Source of the DNA: Chloroflexota bacterium
GTDB taxonomy: Bacteria > Chloroflexota > Limnocylindria > P2-11E
Assembly (NCBI GenBank): GCA_016194865.1
Contig: JACQAT010000007.1
Coordinates: 1 to 64,000, forward strand
Direction: 5' to 3'
Length of the DNA stretch: 64,000 bases
Shown: one piece after another, positions 50,665 through 60,951 of the stretch
Position numbering within the stretch: the stretch's first letter is position 1
Layout of the letters: each line of letters opens with the position of its first letter
Notes under the pieces: generated by a model
What the model was told of the DNA's origin: nothing
What the model saw: the letters and a program-made list of their open reading frames with translations, nothing else
Database searches by the model: none
Translations under genes and position numbers: made by a program

Positions 50665-51753
50665 GTGGCGACCGACGTCGAGCCGTCCGCCAAGCTCTCG
50701 CGCACGCGAAGCGTCGCTGCGCTGCGGGTGCGCGAGCGTCTCGAGGAGCTGGAGCGGACGACCCTCGCGCCGAACGCGACGCGCACGGCCGATGCCAGGC
50801 GCGATCGGCCCGAAGCGCCCACGCCCACGCGCACCGCCTTCCAGCTCGACCGCGATCGCATCATGCACAGCAAGGCCTTCCGCCGCACGAAGCACAAGAC
50901 GCAGGTGTTCCTCGCGCCGATCGGCGACCACTACCGAACCCGCCTGACGCACATCCTCGAGGTCAGCCAGATCGGCCGCTCCATGGCGGTCGGCCTCCGC
51001 CTCAACGAGGACCTCGTCGAGGCGATGGCGCTCGGCCACGACATCGGGCACACGCCATTCGGCCACACGGGCGAGGAGCTGCTCGGCAAGTTCTTGCCTG
51101 AAGGCTTTCGACACAACGAACAGAGCGTCCGTATCGTCGAGAAGCTCGAGAAGAACGGCCAGGGCCTCAACATCACGAAGGAGGTCCGCGACGGCATCCT
51201 CAAGCACAGCTCGCCGACGGAGGGTGGGGTGGAGACCGCCGCGTGGGGCGTGCCCGAGACGCCGGAGGGCTGGGTGGTCCGCTACGCCGACAAGATCGCG
51301 TACCTCCACCACGATGCGGACGACGCGATTCGCGCGGGCATCATCGAGGAGAGCGATCTGCCGAACAGCGTGCGCATGGGCCTTGGCGCCACGCGCGGCG
51401 AGCGGCTCGACACGATGATCTACGACGTCATCTGCAACTCGTACGGCAAGGACGAGGTCGCGATGAGCGGCGAGGTGCTCGAGGCCACGAACGAGCTGCG
51501 GAAGTGGATGTTCGAGAACGTGTACCTGTCCGGCGCCGCCAAGACCGAGGACGAGAAGGCGCAGGGCATGCTGTGGGACCTGCTGACGTACTTCGAGAAG
51601 TACCCGGAGCGGATGCCGAGCGAGCACCAGCGCATCGCCGAGCGCGAGGGCATCAAGCGCGCGGTCGCCGATTACGTGGCCGGCATGACCGACGTCTACG
51701 CGCTGGACATGTTCGAGAGCGTGTTCATCCCGCAGGGGTGGGGGCACCGCTAA
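50665..51753 (+). CDS. dgt: dGTPase-like deoxynucleotide triphosphohydrolase
   Basis: FRRTKHKTQVF...RTRLTHILEVSQIGRSMA...GHDIGHTPFGHTGE. Confidence 0.95.
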   Translation: MATDVEPSAKLSRTRSVAALRVRERLEELERTTLAPNATRTADARRDRPEAPTPTRTAFQLDRDRIMHSKAFRRTKHKTQVFLAPIGDHYRTRLTHILEVSQIGRSMAVGLRLNEDLVEAMALGHDIGHTPFGHTGEELLGKFLPEGFRHNEQSVRIVEKLEKNGQGLNITKEVRDGILKHSSPTEGGVETAAWGVPETPEGWVVRYADKIAYLHHDADDAIRAGIIEESDLPNSVRMGLGATRGERLDTMIYDVICNSYGKDEVAMSGEVLEATNELRKWMFENVYLSGAAKTEDEKAQGMLWDLLTYFEKYPERMPSEHQRIAEREGIKRAVADYVAGMTDVYALDMFESVFIPQGWGHR

Positions 51754-53568
51754 ACGCCGGGCGACTTCGACCTCGTCAAGGAACGCATCGACATCGTCCA
51801 GCTCGTCGGAGAGCGGGTGCAGCTGCGCAAGGCGGGGCGCGCGTACAAAGGGCTGTGCCCGTTCCATAACGAGAAGACACCGTCGTTCACGGTCGATCCG
51901 GACCGCCGCACCTACAAGTGCTTTGGCTGCGGGGAATTTGGGGATTGCTTCACATGGATCGAGAAGATGGACGGCCTCGAACCCGTCGACGCGCTCACGC
52001 AGCTCGCGGAGCGGGCAGGGGTGGAGCTGACGCGGCGCGCGCCCGAGGCGCGCGACTTCGAGAAGAAGCTGCTCGCCGCCCACGAGAGCGCGCACTTCTA
52101 TTTCCGCCAGGCGTACCGCGGCACCGAGCCGGGCCACGAGGCCGCGAAGTACGTCGCGGCGCGCGGCATCACCGCGGAGACCGTCGAGCGGTTCGGGATC
52201 GGCTACGCGCCGGACCTCATGGACGGGCTGCTGTCGTATCTGCGGAAGAAGGGGTACAGCGACGACGAGGCGGTGACGACCGGGCTCATCTCGCGGAACG
52301 AGCGCGGGCTCTTCGACCGCTTCCGCCATCGCGTGATGATCCCGATCAAGGACGGGCGCGGGCGGATCATCGCGTTCGCCGGCCGGGCGCTCCGCGCGGA
52401 TCAGGCCGCGAAGTACCTCAACTCACCCCAGACCCCGCTCTTCACGAAGGGCGCCACGTTGTTCGCGCTCGACCTCGCCCGCGCCGCGATCCGCAAGGCG
52501 AACGAGGCGGTCATCGTCGAGGGGCAGTTCGACGCGATCGCCTGCCACCAGTCGGGGTTCGACACGACCGTCGCGTCGATGGGCACGGCGCTGACGACCG
52601 AGCAGTATGGGATCCTCGACAAGATGAAGATCGAGCGTGCTGTCGTCGCGTTCGATGCGGATGCGGCGGGTGGTACGGCGGCGGAAAAACGTGGGCGTGA
52701 GCTGCTTCAGGTCATGCGCGCGTACAACCGCGCCGGAGGCCGAATCTCCTTGAGCATGAGCCTCCCGATCCATGTCGCGACGCTCCCGGCGGGCGCGAAG
52801 GATCCCGACGAGCTCGCCCGCACAGAGCCTGCGCGGCTGCGAGAGACGCTCGAGGGGGCGACGCCCGTTCTCGAGTTCGTGATCGACGCGGTCGCCAAGC
52901 GGCACGCGCTGCAGACCCCGGACGGCCGGCGGCGCTTCCTCGCGGAGACCGTGCCGCTGCTGGCGGACGAGCCTGACGCCATGACCCGCGAGCTGTACCT
53001 CGGCACGCTCTCGCGCCTGACCGGCGTGCCACAGGAGCAGCTCCGGACGGAGGCCGCCCAGCCGAGACCCGCGTCGGCCGGGAGGAGCGCTCCGGGCGCC
53101 CCGGCGGCCCCGGAAACGCCGAAAAGGAAACAAACCGCCAGTACGGAGCGTTATCTCATGGCAGAATTAGCGCTGTTCCCAGAGGAGGCCGCGCGCATCG
53201 ATCTCGCGCCAGAGGACCTGTCAGACCCCGATCACAGAGCCATCTTCGAGCACCTCTCTGCCGGGCGTCCGGCCGCTGACCTTCCAGCTCACTTGGCCGC
53301 CACCTTGGCGGCACTAGGCGCTGATGCGCCCGAGCACGAGGCGGCGACGGACACGGGTCACGCGATCGAGATCGTCGCGCTGCGCCTGCGGGAACAGAAC
53401 CTGCGGCGCCGACTGGGTGAAAAGCGGGCCGAGCTGGCACGCGCGTCCGACGACGAGGCAGGCAGGCTCAGCGACGAGATCGCGCACCTTGCGGACGAGC
53501 TGGATCGGACGATGAAGGCGCGCGATCGCGACACGGTCCTACGGCCAGGCGACATGGAGACGGAATAG
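51754..53568 (+). CDS. dnaG: DNA primase (non-canonical start inferred; first canonical start GTG 51817)
   Basis: FDLVKERIDIVQLVGERVQLRKAGRAYKGLCPFHNEKTPSFTV; Toprim EGQFDAIACHQSGFDTTVASMGTALT. Confidence 0.94.
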   Translation, partial: TPGDFDLVKERIDIVQLVGERVQLRKAGRAYKGLCPFHNEKTPSFTVDPDRRTYKCFGCGEFGDCFTWIEKMDGLEPVDALTQLAERAGVELTRRAPEARDFEKKLLAAHESAHFYFRQAYRGTEPGHEAAKYVAARGITAETVERFGIGYAPDLMDGLLSYLRKKGYSDDEAVTTGLISRNERGLFDRFRHRVMIPIKDGRGRIIAFAGRALRADQAAKYLNSPQTPLFTKGATLFALDLARAAIRKANEAVIVEGQFDAIACHQSGFDTTVASMGTALTTEQYGILDKMKIERAVVAFDADAAGGTAAEKRGRELLQVMRAYNRAGGRISLSMSLPIHVATLPAGAKDPDELARTEPARLRETLEGATPVLEFVIDAVAKRHALQTPDGRRRFLAETVPLLADEPDAMTRELYLGTLSRLTGVPQEQLRTEAAQPRPASAGRSAPGAPAAPETPKRKQTASTERYLMAELALFPEEAARIDLAPEDLSDPDHRAIFEHLSAGRPAADLPAHLAATLAALGADAPEHEAATDTGHAIEIVALRLREQNLRRRLGEKRAELARASDDEAGRLSDEIAHLADELDRTMKARDRDTVLRPGDMETE

Positions 53569-55242
<1,674 letters not shown>

Positions 55243-55244
55243 AT

Positions 55245-55277
55245 CGAAAGGAGGGAGCCGCCTGCTCCCTCCTTTCG
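55245..55277. terminator. Bidirectional terminator between convergent rpoD and nitroreductase genes
   Basis: CGAAAGGAGGGAG-CCGCCTG-CTCCCTCCTTTCG, perfect 13-bp stem. Confidence 0.8.
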
Positions 55278-55280
55278 TTC

Positions 55281-55844
55281 TCAGCTCCTCGCCTTACCCC
55301 AGCGCTCGTGGCTCACGATCTCTGACAGCGGCTTGCGTCCTTTGGGTCGTGTGATCGGTCGCGGATCGTCGATCGAGGTCGGGCGCCCGACGAGGACGAC
55401 GAGCTGCGCGGTGCGCTCCGCAGGGATGCCGAGGATGCGCTTCGCCTCCGCCTCGAGCGGCGGTTCCCCGTACCACGCGACGCCGGCGCCGAGCCCGAGC
55501 ATGTGCGCCGCGATCAGGAGCCGCTCCGAGACGCGGCCCGCGTCGTAGCTCTCGCTGCGTGAGCTGACGCCGTCCGTCACGATCGCGATCCCGAGCGGCG
55601 CCTTCGCCACCCAGTTGATCGCCTCACGCAGCCGGCTGATCCGGCGCAGCTGCTCGGGATCCGTGATGACGATGAAGTGCCACGGCTGCGTGTTCTTCGA
55701 GCTTCCCGTCCAGCGCGCGACCTCCAGCAGCTGCTCGAGGACGTCGTCCGGCACGGGCTCCGGCCCGAATTGGCGGATCTGCCGCACCTTGCGCAGCATC
55801 TTGGTCACGAAGGTGGAGCATACGTGCGCCCGGCGTGGCACCAT
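55281..55844 (-). CDS. Nitroreductase family protein
   Basis: VRQFGPEPVPDDVLEQLLEVARWTGSSKNTQPWHFIVITD. Confidence 0.92.
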   Translation of the reverse strand: MVPRRAHVCSTFVTKMLRKVRQIRQFGPEPVPDDVLEQLLEVARWTGSSKNTQPWHFIVITDPEQLRRISRLREAINWVAKAPLGIAIVTDGVSSRSESYDAGRVSERLLIAAHMLGLGAGVAWYGEPPLEAEAKRILGIPAERTAQLVVLVGRPTSIDDPRPITRPKGRKPLSEIVSHERWGKARS

Positions 55845-55854
55845 CGACGGTCTG

Positions 55855-56061
55855 ATGCCTGGCGACGTGGATCAGGGCGAGCTGGAGCGGCTGGGGAGCG
55901 CGCTGCGGCTCGCCGAGTCGGCGCTCGAGGAAGCGCTCGAGGCCGCCGAGAACCTCGGCAGCTTCGATCACCGCTTCGATGTCCCACGCGCGCTGGGCGG
56001 CGCGCAGCGACTGGTCGGGAACGCCCTCGAGGCCGTCGACAGCGCGCGAGGTCAGCGCTAG
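55855..56061 (+). CDS. Small hypothetical protein
   Basis: MPGDVDQGELERLGSALRLAESALEEALEAAENLG...; plausible but short. Confidence 0.4.
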   Translation: MPGDVDQGELERLGSALRLAESALEEALEAAENLGSFDHRFDVPRALGGAQRLVGNALEAVDSARGQR

Positions 56062-56501
56062 CCCAGCACCTCGAGCGTCACGGCGACGTTGTTCGCGATC
56101 GCCTTCGAGATCGGGCAGTTCGCCTTCGCGTCCTCGGCAAGCTCCTTGATCTTCGCGGCGTCGATCCCGGGTGCGTCGGCCTTCACGCGGAGCGCGCTCT
56201 CGAGCACGCCGTTGCCCCCGCTCGGTGCCGAGCCGAACGTGACACGCGCCGTGATCTCGAGCGACCTGACGGTCGCCCCGGCCTTCGCAAGGCGCGCGGC
56301 GAACGCCATCGAGAAGCAGCTCGCGTGCGCGGCGGCGAGCAGCTCCTCGGGGCTCGTGAGGCCTTCGCTGCCCGTGCCCTCGGTCCGCTCCTTCCAGCTC
56401 GAGCCCGCGCTCTTCAGCACGCCACTTTTTGTTGTGACATTGCCTTTGCCGGTCGCGAGATCGCCTTCCCACCGCGCGGTCGCCTCATGGCTCGTCGGCA
56501 T
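56058..56501 (-). CDS. OsmC/Ohr family protein
   Basis: ARWEGDLATGKGNVTTKSGVLKSAG...SPEELLAAAHASCFSMAFA. Confidence 0.92.
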   Translation of the reverse strand: MPTSHEATARWEGDLATGKGNVTTKSGVLKSAGSSWKERTEGTGSEGLTSPEELLAAAHASCFSMAFAARLAKAGATVRSLEITARVTFGSAPSGGNGVLESALRVKADAPGIDAAKIKELAEDAKANCPISKAIANNVAVTLEVLG

Positions 56502-56547
56502 CGTGACCTCCCCTATGTGTTGGTCACGAGCCTACCCGCATCCGCGG

Positions 56548-57801
56548 CTAGTCCGCCGCGGCGAGCTCCTCCACCGGGACCGCGCGGCCGTCGGAACGGA
56601 AGTCACGCAGCCGTTGGACGCGCGTCAGGAGCGTGACGACGACGGCCGCGACCATGCCGCCACCGAGCGCCGCCGCGAAGGTCGGGCCCAGGAGGCTGAC
56701 CGCGGCACCCGTCTCCACGTGCGAGAACTGCGTGAGGCCGCGCGTGACGATCGTGAGCAGCGACATCACGCGTCCCCGGTATGCGTCGGCCGTGGCGAGC
56801 TGCGCGATCGTCCCGCGCATCGCGCCCCACAGGGCGTCCGCGTAGCCAAGGACGAAGAGGATCGCGAGCGTGAGCGGAAGGGAGCGCGACCACGCGAACG
56901 CGACGATCGCGCCGGCGTAGAGGGTGCCCGCGCCGATCATGACGCGGCCCTTCTGTCTGATGTTGCCGACGGCGATCAGCGTGCTCGCGCCGAGGATCGC
57001 GCCGAATCCGACGCTGCTGAGCATGAAGCCGAGGCCGGTCGCGCCGACGTCGAGCACATCACGCGCGAAGATCGTGTACAGCGCCTGATTCGCGCCGAAG
57101 ATCGAGAGGCAGGCCTCCGTCATGAGGATGAGCGGAAGGATCGCGTGGTGTCGCGCGTAGCGCAGCCCGCTCAGCGCGTCGGCACGCAGCGAGCTCGGCG
57201 CGCGGGCCTGCGTCGGCGGCAGGCGCATCAGGAGGAGCCCGAAGATGATCGCGAAGTAGCTCGCCGCGTTCACGAAGAAGGGGACGCCGATCCCGTAGAG
57301 GGCGATGAGGACGCCGGAGATCGCGGGGCCGATGAAGGTCGAGAGGCGAAAGATCATCGAGCTGAGCGCGACCGCGTGCTGCATCTGGTGACGCGGGACG
57401 AGGGTGGGGAACATCGCGGTCCGCGCGGGCACGTCGAACGCCATGACCGTCGCGGTCGTGAGGCTGATCAGGTAGATGTGCCAGAACTGGACCGCTCCCG
57501 TGACGACGAGCGTGCCCAGGACGAGGGACGCCACCACCATCAGGCTCTGCGTGACGAGCAGGAGCCTGCGGCGCGGCACGCGGTCCGCGACCGCGCCCCC
57601 GACGACCGCGAGCAGGACGATCGGCAGCCCGCGCGCGAGGCCGCCGAGCCCGAGGAGGAGCGGCGAGTCGGTGAGCTGATAGAGGAGCCAGCTCGTCGCG
57701 GTGAGCTCGACCCAGGTCCCGACGTTGGACGTCGTCTGGCCGACCCAGTAGAGCGCGAAGTTCCGCGAGCGGAACGGCGCGAGACCGGCGGGGAGCTTTA
57801 T
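56548..57801 (-). CDS. MFS transporter (ATA start inferred)
   Basis: APFRSRNFALYWVGQTTSNVGTWVELTATSWLLYQLTDSPLLLGLGGLARGLP; ATAA overlap with upstream stop. Confidence 0.88.
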   Translation of the reverse strand: MKLPAGLAPFRSRNFALYWVGQTTSNVGTWVELTATSWLLYQLTDSPLLLGLGGLARGLPIVLLAVVGGAVADRVPRRRLLLVTQSLMVVASLVLGTLVVTGAVQFWHIYLISLTTATVMAFDVPARTAMFPTLVPRHQMQHAVALSSMIFRLSTFIGPAISGVLIALYGIGVPFFVNAASYFAIIFGLLLMRLPPTQARAPSSLRADALSGLRYARHHAILPLILMTEACLSIFGANQALYTIFARDVLDVGATGLGFMLSSVGFGAILGASTLIAVGNIRQKGRVMIGAGTLYAGAIVAFAWSRSLPLTLAILFVLGYADALWGAMRGTIAQLATADAYRGRVMSLLTIVTRGLTQFSHVETGAAVSLLGPTFAAALGGGMVAAVVVTLLTRVQRLRDFRSDGRAVPVEELAAAD

Positions 57802-58256
57802 CGCGTCGTCCCCGTCAGGCGCCAGGCGACCTCGTCCGGCAGCTCGTCGCGGAGGATGGGCTCGAGCGTCCTCACGTAGGCGACGATCCGCTTCCCGAGC
57901 CTCTGCTGCAGCGCGGCATCCAGGGCCTTCGCCTCGAACGGCTCCCAGAGCCGAGCCCAGCCCTTGTCCCATTCCTCGAGTCGCACGACACCGCCGAGCT
58001 TGCCCCGCAGCGCGCGCTCGTGCGTGCGGAACGCGCCGAGCAGCCGCGCGTTCGTCAGGCCATCGGCCTCGAAGTGCAGGCCGATCTCGACGACGCCGAG
58101 CTTCGTCCGAGGCTGGCACTCGTAATGGAGATCCTTGTTGCCGAACCACCACTTGACCATCCAGCCACGTACCTCGACGTGCGCGGCGCCAAGGGTCGTG
58201 GGCAGTGTGTCGCTGACGTCCCTCGCGACCGCTCGGACGAACGCGCTCGTCTCCAT
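57798..58256 (-). CDS. Hypothetical protein
   Basis: METSAFVRAVARDVSDTLPTTLGAAHVEVRGWMVKWWFGNKDLHYECQ; codon bias consistent. Confidence 0.65.
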   Translation of the reverse strand: METSAFVRAVARDVSDTLPTTLGAAHVEVRGWMVKWWFGNKDLHYECQPRTKLGVVEIGLHFEADGLTNARLLGAFRTHERALRGKLGGVVRLEEWDKGWARLWEPFEAKALDAALQQRLGKRIVAYVRTLEPILRDELPDEVAWRLTGTTR

Positions 58257-58468
58257 CAGCTGGTGTGGATGCGCACGTAGAGGTCGACGGTGCCGGCGAG
58301 GATCGGCGCGCAGATGCCGAAGATGCGCCAGCCGAGCCTCGAATGGAGGAACGATGCCGCGGTCTCGTCAAGGCCGAAGTCGGTGTGCCAGATCGCGTGA
58401 TACGCGCTCCTGGCAGTTGTCTCGTTCGCACGGCCGTTCGCTGGTGGAATCACGCTCCGCGGCACCAT
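58256..58468 (-). CDS. Small hypothetical protein
   Basis: 70 aa, overlaps next gene start. Confidence 0.35.
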   Translation of the reverse strand: MVPRSVIPPANGRANETTARSAYHAIWHTDFGLDETAASFLHSRLGWRIFGICAPILAGTVDLYVRIHTS

Positions 58469-58485
58469 ACAATCGAGGCCGCCAC

Positions 58486-58759
58486 TCCGGTGTGGCCGAG
58501 CGGTAAGGCAGCGGACTGTCGAACGGCAGCCTCATGGGGAAACCCGTGAGTGAGGACTGGGTGAATTGCGGGAAACCTACGGCCCGAAGGGGCTAAGGCA
58601 ATCCGCAGCCAAGCCCGAGGCACGCCTCGGGAAGGTTCAGAGACTAAGCGCCCGGCACCTACAGCCGCGAGGCCATGGTGAAGAGATAGTCCACGTCCGA
58701 GGGAAACCTCGGGGAACGGGTAATCCGTGGATCGGAGGTTCGAATCCTCCCACCGGAGC
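58486..58759 (+). tRNA. tRNA-Asn (GTT), split gene interrupted by group I intron (exons 58486-58519 and 58722-58759)
   Basis: Spliced exons form TCCGGTG...GCGGA-CTGTTAA-TCCGT...GGAGG TTCGAAT CCTCC CACCGGA G. Confidence 0.92.
58520..58721 (+). ncRNA. Group I self-splicing intron (202 nt) in tRNA-Asn anticodon loop
   Basis: P1 with U.G splice site (CUGU/GGCAG); P2 CUCAUGGG-GAAA-CCCGUGAG; P/Q AAUUGCGGGAAA/AAUCCGCAGCC; R GUUCAGAGACUA; S AAGAGAUAGUCC; P9 hairpin; terminal G. Confidence 0.93.
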
Positions 58760-58806
58760 AGACGCGCGAGCGCGCGTCCCTCTCTTGACGCGGGATGTGT
58801 CGAGAT

Positions 58807-58826
58807 GTTAGAACTAACGTTCTAAC
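58807..58826. promoter_or_regulatory. Perfect palindrome GTTAGAAC-TAAC-GTTCTAAC, candidate SOS/LexA-like operator
   Basis: GAAC-N4-GTTC core abutting the GTG start of the HNH gene. Confidence 0.45.
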
Positions 58827-59723
58827 GTGCAGGTCTGCGAAGAGTGCGGCGTCGAGTTCCCTTACATCGTCACCATCAATGGCGCCCGACTGAACGTCCG
58901 CGGTCGAAAGCGTTGCCTCTCGTGTCGCCCGCACCGTCCGCTCGCGAAGCCGCGCCGACGCGTGCAGCGCGCGATCCTGACCAAGCTCTGCGCCGTCTGC
59001 GGTATGCCCTTCTTGGCGCGACAGGTCGATGGGAAGCTGCGAATGCTCTACAGGCGGCGCTTCTGCTTCGACTGTTCGCCTTTCGGCTTGCACAACACAT
59101 CCAAGTCCCCGCTGGGCATCCCAGACCCTGCGGAGCTCCGGGAGCGCCGGCGCAGACGGAAGAACGCGGCGACCTACCGTTCTCTGAAGGTGCGACGGAA
59201 ACGCCGCAAGGCGGACCTGATCCAGACGCGCGGCGGCTGCTGCGAAGAGTGTGGCTACGACGCGAGCCCGGCTGCCCTGGAATTCCACCACCGGGATCCC
59301 GCCACGAAGGAATTCGCTCTCGGCAACTTCCAAGGAACCTGGGATCGGCTGCTGCGCGAAGCCGAGAAGTGCGACCTTCTGTGCGCGAATTGCCACCGCA
59401 CTCGGCATGCGACGCTTGACGCAGGTCGTGGCGATCATCCGGTCGTCGCGCATCGGCGCCGACGAAAGCTCCGCGCGATCGAATACATGGGCGGGACGTG
59501 CCACGGCTGCGGACGCGCCGGCCTTCCGGCCATCTTCGAATTCCATCACCGGGACGCGGCGCAGAAAGACTTCGGGATCTCAGAGACCGGCATCCCGCAC
59601 AAGTGGGAGACTGTCGTCGCCGAGCTCGCCAAGTGCGTGATGCTCTGCGCGAACTGCCACCGCGAGGTCCATGCCGGCGCACGGCGGATCGGTGAGGACG
59701 AACTCCGGTATCGCGCCGCCTGA
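58827..59723 (+). CDS. Double HNH-type endonuclease-like protein with extra zinc-finger pairs
   Basis: Two modules CxxCG...LEFHHRDPATKEF...CANCHRTRH and CxxCG...FEFHHRDAAQKDF...CANCHREVH, plus N-terminal CxxC pairs. Confidence 0.85.
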   Translation: MQVCEECGVEFPYIVTINGARLNVRGRKRCLSCRPHRPLAKPRRRVQRAILTKLCAVCGMPFLARQVDGKLRMLYRRRFCFDCSPFGLHNTSKSPLGIPDPAELRERRRRRKNAATYRSLKVRRKRRKADLIQTRGGCCEECGYDASPAALEFHHRDPATKEFALGNFQGTWDRLLREAEKCDLLCANCHRTRHATLDAGRGDHPVVAHRRRRKLRAIEYMGGTCHGCGRAGLPAIFEFHHRDAAQKDFGISETGIPHKWETVVAELAKCVMLCANCHREVHAGARRIGEDELRYRAA

Positions 59724-59737
59724 CGCATGATGCGCCC

Positions 59738-60346
59738 GTGGATACGTTCACGCGCCGCGAGATCGTGCTCCTCGACCGGCTGCGGACGCCCGAGAAGGTG
59801 CAGGCCTATCTCGACGGTCTCGCGTACAACCTCGAGCCCGATGGCGACACCGTCCGTTCGCCGCGACGGGTCATGCGTGACCGCACCGCGCACTGCGCGG
59901 AGGGCGCGATCTTCGCCGCCGCGGCATTTCGTCACCACGGACGGCCTCCGCTCGTCATCGACCTCGAGGCCGTCCGCGATGACGACCACGTGATCGCGCC
60001 ATACAAAGAAGCCGGGCTGTGGGGCGCCGTGGCGACATCCAAGTTCGCGGGCCTGCGGTACCGCGCACCGGTGTATCGCACGGTGCGCGAGCTCGTGATG
60101 AGCTACTTCGAGGACTACTACAACTGGGACGGCGAGCGGACGCTGCGCGCGTACTCGCGCCCCCTCTCGCTCGCGCGCTTCGACGGGATCGGGTGGACCA
60201 CCGCCGAGGACGAGCTCTGGCCGGTGGTGGAATTCCTCGCACGCGCGCGACACACGACGCTCGTTCCGAGCTCGGTCGCGCGCCGTCTCGCACGACTGGA
60301 TCGGCGCTCGTACGACAGTGGCCTCGTAGGCGCGCCACCGCACTGA
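59738..60346 (+). CDS. Conserved hypothetical (transglutaminase-like candidate)
   Basis: RDRTAHCAEGAIFAAAAFRHHGRPPLVIDLEAVRDDDHVIAPYK Cys/His/Asp arrangement. Confidence 0.6.
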   Translation: MDTFTRREIVLLDRLRTPEKVQAYLDGLAYNLEPDGDTVRSPRRVMRDRTAHCAEGAIFAAAAFRHHGRPPLVIDLEAVRDDDHVIAPYKEAGLWGAVATSKFAGLRYRAPVYRTVRELVMSYFEDYYNWDGERTLRAYSRPLSLARFDGIGWTTAEDELWPVVEFLARARHTTLVPSSVARRLARLDRRSYDSGLVGAPPH

Positions 60347-60390
60347 CCGTGTGGTACGTTCCCACCCGTCCACACGCGGAGGAGGGGTCC

Positions 60391-60951
60391 GTGCTGCGTA
60401 CCGTCACCGTGGTCGAGGAGCGGCCCTGGCTGCTCCTCGCGATCGTGTTCGCCGCCACCCTGATCTTCGGCTTCGCCATCCAGGCGGGCGGCAGCGCGTA
60501 CCTGCGCTGGACCGCGGACCCCATCGTTCTCAAGTACCGGACGACGCTCTCGTACACCTCGGCGCTCGTCGGCGATGCGCTGCTGCTGCCGCTGGTGAAC
60601 GTCTTCATCACGAGCCAGCTCGCCGTCTGGCGCCGCAGGCCGAGGATCGGCGAGATCGTGCTCGCCATGCTCGCCGCGGGAACGCTGACGGCGGCGGTGC
60701 ACCTCTATCAGGCCGCCAACGCGCTCCTCAACTGGACGATGACCGCTCCCTACAGCTGGACCCCGCTCGGCTACGTGCACGCGGGGTTCATGTTCTGCGA
60801 GCTGTCGCTGGTGCTCTTCTTCTGGGGCCAGGTCGCGCGTGTCGCCGCGGAGCAGCCGCGCGCGATCTTCTCGCACCGGATCCTGATGGTCGTGCTCTGC
60901 AGCCTGTTCTTCCTCCGCCTGCTGCTCGGCGACTACGGATATTTCGCCTAG
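60391..60951 (+). CDS. Predicted membrane protein
   Basis: SD ggagggg before GTG 60391; multiple TM helices. Confidence 0.7.
   Translation: MLRTVTVVEERPWLLLAIVFAATLIFGFAIQAGGSAYLRWTADPIVLKYRTTLSYTSALVGDALLLPLVNVFITSQLAVWRRRPRIGEIVLAMLAAGTLTAAVHLYQAANALLNWTMTAPYSWTPLGYVHAGFMFCELSLVLFFWGQVARVAAEQPRAIFSHRILMVVLCSLFFLRLLLGDYGYFA

Noticed and set aside
58566-58811. Plus-strand ORF inside the group I intron region (81 aa)
   Set aside because: Overlaps conserved intron core motifs and the tRNA 3' exon; no protein family resemblance
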